From Gardnerella leopoldii (lineage in GTDB: Bacteria > Actinomycetota > Actinomycetes > Actinomycetales > Bifidobacteriaceae), in assembly GCF_003293675.1 (NCBI RefSeq), contig NZ_CP029984.1, positions 744,043-808,042 of the forward strand: 64,000 nucleotides of DNA, in the 5' to 3' direction. Under the pieces are notes generated by a model, which worked only from the letters and a program-made list of their open reading frames with translations, did not search any database and was not told the origin of the DNA. Made by a program: the position numbers and the translations under genes. Positions within the stretch are counted from its first letter, which is position 1. The number at the start of each line of letters is the position of its first letter. This document shows positions 58,607-64,000 of the stretch, one piece after another.

Positions 58607-59566
58607 CTACGATCTTCTCTGCAACTCTCTTGCAGATACTGTAACTTGCAAACCGTGCAATCTCAAACGTCTAGCAAGCTCAATACTTACGGCAACAGAA
58701 CGATGCTGACCACCAGTACATCCTACAGCAATAGTCACGTAATGCTTGTCTTCTTTAGCGAATCCGTCGATAGCTGTAAGAAGCGCATTTTCATAAGAAT
58801 CTAAGAATGCAATTGCCGCAGGATTCGATAAAACGTAATCTTGCACAGCTTGATCCTTACCTGTAAGCTCCCTTAATTCAGGAACCCAGAAAGGATTCGG
58901 CAAAAATCGCATATCGGCAACAAAATCAGCGTCCATTGGCATGCCGTATTTAAATCCAAAACTGAAAATATGCACAGAAACCGTAGAAGAGCCTTTTCCA
59001 AGCAATCCTTCGTAAAGCTTTGTAGAAAGTTGGTGAATACTAAGTGCAGAAGTATCGATAATAATATTTGCGCAATCTTTCAAATGACTGAGCAGCTCTC
59101 GCTCTTCTAGAATACCGTCAATAAGTCTGCCGCCGCGCTGCAAAGGATGCGGTCTGCGCACAGACTCATAACGCTTAATAAGCACAGCATCTGAAGCATC
59201 TAGAAACAGAATTCGCGTTTTTACACCAAGGTCATCAATATGCGCAAGAACTGCAAACAGGTCGTCGAAATATCCTCTAGAACGCACGTCAATAACAGCA
59301 GCAAGCTTATGCACTTTAGAACCGGATGAAGTCATCATATCTACTAGCGGTATGAGCAGTTTTGGCGGAAGATTATCGATAACATACCATCCCATATCTT
59401 CCAACGCGTTAGCAGCGTGCGATCGCCCAGCTCCGCTCATGCCGGTAATTAGCATAACTTCAAATCCGTCAGCTAGTTGCACGCCAGTCGACGCGGAACG
59501 TTGCGTAGTATGTTGCACATCACTTTGCGTATCACTTTGCGTAGTATGTTGCGTATTATCGCTCAT
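58607..59566 (-). CDS. rapZ: RapZ-family nucleotide-binding protein (YvcJ)
   Basis: A 319-residue P-loop protein. Walker A is ITGMSGAGRSHAANALED (about 40), followed by MGWYVIDNLPPKLL; the C-terminal domain has FSFGFKYGMPMDADFVADMRFLPNPF and AVGCTGGQHRSVAVSIE. Family members hydrolyse nucleotides and, in enterobacteria, steer small-RNA decay; the role here is not defined. The first 30 residues are a Gln/Thr/Ser low-complexity stretch from slipped DNA repeats. It overlaps aroE by 4 bp (ATGA) and has AGGAGG before its ATG. Confidence 0.93.
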   Translation of the reverse strand: MSDNTQHTTQSDTQSDVQHTTQRSASTGVQLADGFEVMLITGMSGAGRSHAANALEDMGWYVIDNLPPKLLIPLVDMMTSSGSKVHKLAAVIDVRSRGYFDDLFAVLAHIDDLGVKTRILFLDASDAVLIKRYESVRRPHPLQRGGRLIDGILEERELLSHLKDCANIIIDTSALSIHQLSTKLYEGLLGKGSSTVSVHIFSFGFKYGMPMDADFVADMRFLPNPFWVPELRELTGKDQAVQDYVLSNPAAIAFLDSYENALLTAIDGFAKEDKHYVTIAVGCTGGQHRSVAVSIELARRLRLHGLQVTVSARELQRRS

Positions 59567-60780
59567 AATGCCTCCTGTAAGGCTTTTCGCATGAGACTAC
59601 TTAAGTCATCGTAATATCTAGCCTTGTCAGCACTAGGTTTATAACCAAGCTCAGAACCAGTCTCAGCACAATCCTCAGCGCCAGTCTCAGCACAATCCTC
59701 AGCGCCAGTCTCAGCACAATCCTCAAAATTTTCTTTAGATTGCCTGTAGTCAATCGTCATAAGACTTACTTGTGCTAAAGCTTGTTGCAAAAGCATTTCT
59801 TCTCCGCCAATAGCGCAACCATATTGTTGCCATACACTAAGTAGCATGCTTGGGCGAGGATCGTAAACTACGTCAAGCAATGTTCCTAATTTCGTTTGAT
59901 TATGCGCACTATCTTGACAGTATGCTTTCAACGCAAGCGCAATTGGATCTGCTACATGCGCTGGAACTGTGCTTACTACTATGTCTGCTTCTGCGATTGC
60001 ACGAACAGCTTCTAGTGAATTTAAAGATCTCAAAATGAGAGATTTATCACATTCTGACAATTTTTCTGCGCTCAATTTTTCTGCGCTATAGTCTGCAAAT
60101 TTTGAAAATACTTCTTCGCTTATTGTTGGGAACTCAATACCTTGCACAGGCTCATACATAGCGTCATTTTCTTCGCTTTTATTATTTTGACCTATGCTTA
60201 TTTTATTTGGAAAATCAGCGCAATACTTTTGTATAAGATTATTAAAACGTTCAACGCCTTTTACACTACCGTCATCTTCAGTTCTAGCAACAACTTGCAC
60301 TTGCTCAAGCTTTGCCACTTGCGCAATTTCAATTAAAGCTGCCAGTGCAGAGGATGCAGTGTTGCCACTGCCAATAATAACAGCCTTTTTTACTTCGCAT
60401 ATGCGCTCATGTAATGCTTGCATAAATGTTATTAATATGCCACTTACGTCAGTGTTGTATAGCTTTATTTGCGATTGCGAAGCGACTGCTGGGTTGCTAG
60501 TAAAAACTGCAGTATTTGCCACGTTAAGTGTGCGCGACCAGTAGTCGCAAGGTGTACCGAGTTTCATTACGGTTTTTTTAAGCGGCATAGTAAGGCTTAA
60601 GCCTTTCCAAGAATCATCAAGATGCGTAATAAAATCGTGAAGATCCGTTTCGCTTACTTTTTCCTTACTATATTGCCAATTCGTAAGCCCCAAAGCCTTA
60701 TAAGCCGTGTTGTGAAGCACAGGCGACAGCGAATGCAAAATAGGATCTCCCAAAACTGCGCAATGATATATTTTTACCAT
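59563..60780 (-). CDS. aroE: Shikimate dehydrogenase-like protein, enlarged
   Basis: A 405-residue protein (usual length about 275). The substrate domain has GDPILHSLSPVLHNTAYKAL and SLTMPLKKTVMKLG (catalytic Lys); the conserved Asp lies in YNTDVSGIL. The dinucleotide loop is IIGSGNTASSALAAL. Two extra segments explain the length: an insertion of about 60 residues after the Rossmann start and a C-terminal stretch with EDCAETGA repeats. It should reduce 3-dehydroshikimate with NADPH. Translationally coupled to rapZ; 22 bp follow priA. Confidence 0.87.
   Translation of the reverse strand: MVKIYHCAVLGDPILHSLSPVLHNTAYKALGLTNWQYSKEKVSETDLHDFITHLDDSWKGLSLTMPLKKTVMKLGTPCDYWSRTLNVANTAVFTSNPAVASQSQIKLYNTDVSGILITFMQALHERICEVKKAVIIGSGNTASSALAALIEIAQVAKLEQVQVVARTEDDGSVKGVERFNNLIQKYCADFPNKISIGQNNKSEENDAMYEPVQGIEFPTISEEVFSKFADYSAEKLSAEKLSECDKSLILRSLNSLEAVRAIAEADIVVSTVPAHVADPIALALKAYCQDSAHNQTKLGTLLDVVYDPRPSMLLSVWQQYGCAIGGEEMLLQQALAQVSLMTIDYRQSKENFEDCAETGAEDCAETGAEDCAETGSELGYKPSADKARYYDDLSSLMRKALQEAL
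59657..59728 (-). repeat. Three 24-bp in-frame repeats in the C-terminus of aroE
   Basis: Units begin at 59657, 59681 and 59705 (CCAGTCTCAGCACAATCCTC core) and encode an acidic Glu-Asp-Cys-Ala-Glu-Thr-Gly octapeptide repeat with a cysteine in each. Confidence 0.92.
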
Positions 60781-60802
60781 TTTTCTCTCCCCTATTAGTA
60801 AG

Positions 60803-63241
60803 TTAGTACGCTAATAAATCTTTTGGATCAACACAAAAACGCAACTCTCCTGCAGCACGTGTTGCTACGTGACGAGCTACTTCCTTGTGCAATCGGTTCA
60901 CTAATTCTTGTCTTAAATAAAGCGGAACTCTTACTACAGCTTTTACACGGTCGTAAATATCGTCAAAATGCTGGTATTTGTCTGTAACAGGCGGATGCAT
61001 TGGAACAATTCCTAATAATGGAGAAATTGCTGAAAAATCAGCATCTTGACTACTTTCGCACCCAAGATTTTCTTGCATTGCACCAATATTTTCAAGCGCA
61101 CGCATAACCGCATCACGAGCACCCCATACGCATGCTGCAGTTACGCAAGGCGGCAATATTGCTTGAGCTCTTTCTGAAAGCTCATTGCAAGAAAGTTGAG
61201 TCGTATCCCACAATGTAAGCGCGCGCGCAAGAACAGGATACGTTTCACCAATAAGAAGTACACTTCCTCCACGCGCTCTAGGAGCGCATAAAGCAGAAGC
61301 TTTCATCCACGAATTAAGCGTATCTATTCGCGAATCAAGCCCTGAAGCGTACAAACTTACCCACGTATCAAGTATTGCTACAACACCGTATTCTCCATTA
61401 CAATTTGCGTCTTGCGTTTGTACGCGAGGCTCACATCCAGGAGTTGCAACAACAATTACAGGTTTTTCATCAATGCACTGGATAATTCCGTTCGGTTGGT
61501 GTTGTGACGAAATAATAATAGGCACGTTACGAAATAGTTTAGATAATTCTTCTGCAACGCCAACAGCGCCAACTCGTATAACTCGCATATTGCTACTGCC
61601 ACAATTAGAACAAGACCAATTTATTGCACTAGCACCACACCATGAGCAACGTGCTGTCTGCTGACTATTTGCAACATCAAGAGGCCCGGTGCATCGTCTA
61701 CAACGCGCTTGACGTTTGCACGAAGAACATATAGCCGATTGCGTCACGCCATCTTGCGCAATAGAAAGCAGCACAGGCTTACCATCCGAAAGAGCATCGT
61801 TAATAGCTCTTACTGCGCTATGCGGTATGCGAGCGCCAATGCTTGGGTCAGCTAATTTTAGTAAAGCTTCACGATTAAGCCAACGAACCCAAGGAACTAA
61901 CTTTTCGCGAGCAAGTTTACTCGCGCTTACAGGGATACTAGATCCGCTTATTGTTTCAGCAGTTTCAGCAATTTCAGCAATTTGAACAGCTTGCTCACCT
62001 TGCACACCTTGCACACTTTGCGCAGATTGAGTAGTTTGCGCATCTTGCGCATTCGACATATAGCAGTCTACTTCACTTTGACTAAGCGCGCTTCTGGAAT
62101 ATGACATTGACACAAATACGCCGCCATGCCTTTTTGCACGAAGTCGCATAACGCCACGCGCTTGAGCATACGGCATCATGCCATCAGCATATTGGTACGC
62201 GCAATCTTCAACAATCGCAAATAAAGCATCTCCCTCAACTGGAGCATACATTGCAGCTCTAGTGCCAAGAACGCAAGGAACTATTCCGGACGCGATTGCA
62301 CGCCAAGCTCTATATCTGTCAGCTGGAGGATCCGCAGCACAAAGTCGAGCGACATCACCATCAAAACTTCCAGCGGAAAAACCATGATGATTCTCACTGA
62401 CGCGCTTATATGGCTTTAAGCCATAAACCATTAGCGCGCGCATTACATCATTGACTTCTCTTAGCGTCGGCAAAACTACAACAGCCTGCTTACACGCGCT
62501 TAAAGCAGTGACAATCATCCACGCTAAATCTTGTGCAAGCCGGCAAGAACCTGGTAAAGCGTCTACAATAAAAGATTGAGAAGAATTATTTTCTGCTTGC
62601 TTGACTAATTGATTTTCTGCTTTATTTTCACTAAAACTTGCGTCAATAGATTTTTTGATTAATGCATTGTATAAAATATTTGCATTTTCGTAATCATAAA
62701 TCATGCGAGAAGTTGTAGCGTAACCTGGGTTTGTATTGTTATCGTTTTGCAAACGCTTCTTAAGATTTTCACGCCACTGTTTTCTGCGTTGCAAGCGTAT
62801 GTTGTCAAAAACTTCCTCATGCTCAACACGAGCTACGCGTTGAGGCACAGCAAGACGCAAAATATTTGAGCTAGTTCCACCATAAGCTTTAGCTATGGCG
62901 TCAATATCGTCTCGCAAAGATTTAGAAAGCAAAACATCTGAAGGAAACACTCGTTCTAAAAATCTTAAAGCAGCATGAGGGGTATCTGCATGCGAAGAAC
63001 GAGACCAAATAACTCCAGTGAGCTTTTGTGCTCCAAAACGAACGCGTACAAACGCCCCAGGCTGAGCAGATTCATCTTGATCTTGCGATATCAAGTAATC
63101 AAAAGTACGACCTAAATGTGAAGCTTGAACATCAAGCATCACATGCGCAATAGGGCATTCATTAGCAGGCACTAGAGAAACAGCATTGCGCTTACGTCTT
63201 GTTTTACGCGCTAAGCCGTCTAGCGAAGGTTGCTCTGCCAT
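60803..63241 (-). CDS. priA: PriA-like primosomal protein N' without a helicase Walker A motif
   Basis: An 812-residue protein. The 3'-DNA-binding N-domain (about 25-115), a degenerate helicase core and the zinc region CSSCKRQARCRRCTGP...CSWCGAS...CSNCGSS (all eight Cys present, about residues 500-545) are visible. Where PriA has its GxTGSGKT loop this protein reads VDALPGSCRLAQDLA, so ATP binding is unlikely. This loss is known for actinobacterial PriA homologues. A Gln/Val/Ala low-complexity insert lies near residues 400-430. It probably retains a structural role in replication restart. It lies between metK and aroE on the same strand. Confidence 0.9.
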   Translation of the reverse strand: MAEQPSLDGLARKTRRKRNAVSLVPANECPIAHVMLDVQASHLGRTFDYLISQDQDESAQPGAFVRVRFGAQKLTGVIWSRSSHADTPHAALRFLERVFPSDVLLSKSLRDDIDAIAKAYGGTSSNILRLAVPQRVARVEHEEVFDNIRLQRRKQWRENLKKRLQNDNNTNPGYATTSRMIYDYENANILYNALIKKSIDASFSENKAENQLVKQAENNSSQSFIVDALPGSCRLAQDLAWMIVTALSACKQAVVVLPTLREVNDVMRALMVYGLKPYKRVSENHHGFSAGSFDGDVARLCAADPPADRYRAWRAIASGIVPCVLGTRAAMYAPVEGDALFAIVEDCAYQYADGMMPYAQARGVMRLRAKRHGGVFVSMSYSRSALSQSEVDCYMSNAQDAQTTQSAQSVQGVQGEQAVQIAEIAETAETISGSSIPVSASKLAREKLVPWVRWLNREALLKLADPSIGARIPHSAVRAINDALSDGKPVLLSIAQDGVTQSAICSSCKRQARCRRCTGPLDVANSQQTARCSWCGASAINWSCSNCGSSNMRVIRVGAVGVAEELSKLFRNVPIIISSQHQPNGIIQCIDEKPVIVVATPGCEPRVQTQDANCNGEYGVVAILDTWVSLYASGLDSRIDTLNSWMKASALCAPRARGGSVLLIGETYPVLARALTLWDTTQLSCNELSERAQAILPPCVTAACVWGARDAVMRALENIGAMQENLGCESSQDADFSAISPLLGIVPMHPPVTDKYQHFDDIYDRVKAVVRVPLYLRQELVNRLHKEVARHVATRAAGELRFCVDPKDLLAY

Positions 63242-63313
63242 AAATAACCCTTAGTTTTACTTGAATTACATCACATAATTACTGTTATTTTACAGCAAAA
63301 TTTATCAATAAAA

Positions 63314-64000
63314 CTACTTTTTTAGCGCATCTTTCAATTGCTCAATACGATTCGTTTCTTCCCAAGGGAATTTGACATCCATACGACCAAAATGACCATA
63401 AGCTGCAGTTGGAGCATAAATTGGCTGAAGCAAGTTAAGCTCGTCAATAATCGCAGCCGGACGCAAATCAAATACTTCGCGCACAGCACGCGCAATATCT
63501 GCGCGCGTAATACCGTCAGCTTCAGTTCCGAAAGTTTCTACGTTTACGCTTACAGGATCAGCAATACCAATAGCATAAGCAACTTGAACTTCTGCCTTAT
63601 GAGCTAAACCAGCTGCCACAATATTTTTTGCAACCCAGCGAGCTGCATAAGCTGCAGAACGGTCAACTTTACTAGGATCCTTACCGGAAAAAGCTCCACC
63701 ACCATGATGAGCAGCACCACCATAAGTGTCAACAATAATTTTTCGACCAGTTAAGCCCGAATCAGCAGCAGGGCCTCCCAAAACAAAAGAACCAGTAGGG
63801 TTTACAAGCATACGGTACGAATCGTGCGCAACTTTTTGAGCAAGAACTTCGTCCAACACAGGCTTAACAACATGCTCAACAAGCTGATCTTGTAACCAGT
63901 CTCTAGAAACTTCTGGATCATGCTGAGTAGAAATAAGCACAGTATCCAAACGTTTAGGCGTGCCTTTGGAATCGTACTCAATCGTTACTTGAGTTTTCCC
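63314..64000 (-). CDS. metK: S-adenosylmethionine synthetase, C-terminal 228 residues (runs off the right edge)
   Basis: The frame is open from 64000 to the stop at 63314 and starts mid-protein with [20 protein letters not shown]. Central and C-terminal family motifs are present: [60 protein letters not shown] and [17 protein letters not shown]. It makes SAM from methionine and ATP. The ATP-binding N-terminus lies beyond the window. It is followed by priA after 72 bp. Confidence 0.96.
   Translation of the reverse strand, partial: GKTQVTIEYDSKGTPKRLDTVLISTQHDPEVSRDWLQDQLVEHVVKPVLDEVLAQKVAHDSYRMLVNPTGSFVLGGPAADSGLTGRKIIVDTYGGAAHHGGGAFSGKDPSKVDRSAAYAARWVAKNIVAAGLAHKAEVQVAYAIGIADPVSVNVETFGTEADGITRADIARAVREVFDLRPAAIIDELNLLQPIYAPTAAYGHFGRMDVKFPWEETNRIEQLKDALKK

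Overview
The window is chromosomal DNA of a low-GC member of the Bifidobacteriaceae, most probably Gardnerella. Evidence: actinobacterial gene neighbourhoods (aroE-rapZ-whiA-pgk-tpiA-secG, rsmE-hit-phoH-ybeY-corC-era, hrcA-dnaJ, twin clpP), transketolase next to transaldolase, pflB-pflA, a PriA without a Walker A motif, and an AT-rich composition with many TTG/GTG starts. The genus call is inferred from gene content and composition; no database was searched.

Layout. 1-379: 5' end of ilvE (minus). 659-5346: rplY (minus), then a long-chain acyl-CoA synthetase and a secreted CAP-domain protein with two tandem-repeat blocks (plus). 5537-11165: a minus-strand operon for translation and RNA quality control. 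11260-14460: a solitary SdhB-like iron-sulfur protein, a LOG-family protein and NhaA. 14584-18650: tRNA-Arg(ACG), clpP1-clpP2, an Asn/Tyr/Pro-repeat membrane protein and a ClC channel. 18797-27473: trigger factor, an RNase D-like protein, a small membrane protein, pflB-pflA and glutamine-dependent nadE. 27695-30228: metQ-metN-metI methionine importer. 30298-33053: a TPP riboswitch and a ThiE-like/ThiC fusion. 33375-40188: a cyclophilin and a roughly 2000-residue wall-anchored surface protein whose signal-peptide region carries a G9 tract that puts the gene out of frame. 40530-45661: a degenerate inositol-monophosphatase-like protein, serB, fmt, dnaJ and hrcA. 45867-49274: tkt and tal. 49346-53123: an accessory-looking segment with an AlbA_2/ATPase-like/helix-turn-helix protein, an array of about 21-bp repeats ahead of it, two small lipoproteins and structured non-coding DNA at both ends. 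53159-64000: a HAD phosphatase, secG, tpiA, pgk, whiA, rapZ, aroE, priA and most of metK.

Functional picture. tkt and tal (pentose phosphates for the bifid shunt), tpiA, pgk and pflBA form the core of sugar fermentation. ClpP1P2, HrcA, DnaJ and trigger factor cover protein quality control. MetQNI, metK, TPP-controlled thiC and nadE cover methionine, SAM, thiamine and NAD supply. The surface is represented by the CAP protein, the large sortase substrate and two lipoproteins.

Most notable: (i) the G9 tract at 40045-40053, which looks like a phase-variation switch in the OFF setting; (ii) seven GTCC(G/A) repeats spaced 19-21 bp apart at 51279-51406 in front of a gene with a C-terminal DNA-binding domain; (iii) a 259-bp chain of nested near-perfect hairpins at 52865-53123; (iv) a 214-bp nested inverted repeat at 57115-57328 beside a 36-bp tandem repeat. 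Promoters were too uncertain to list individually.
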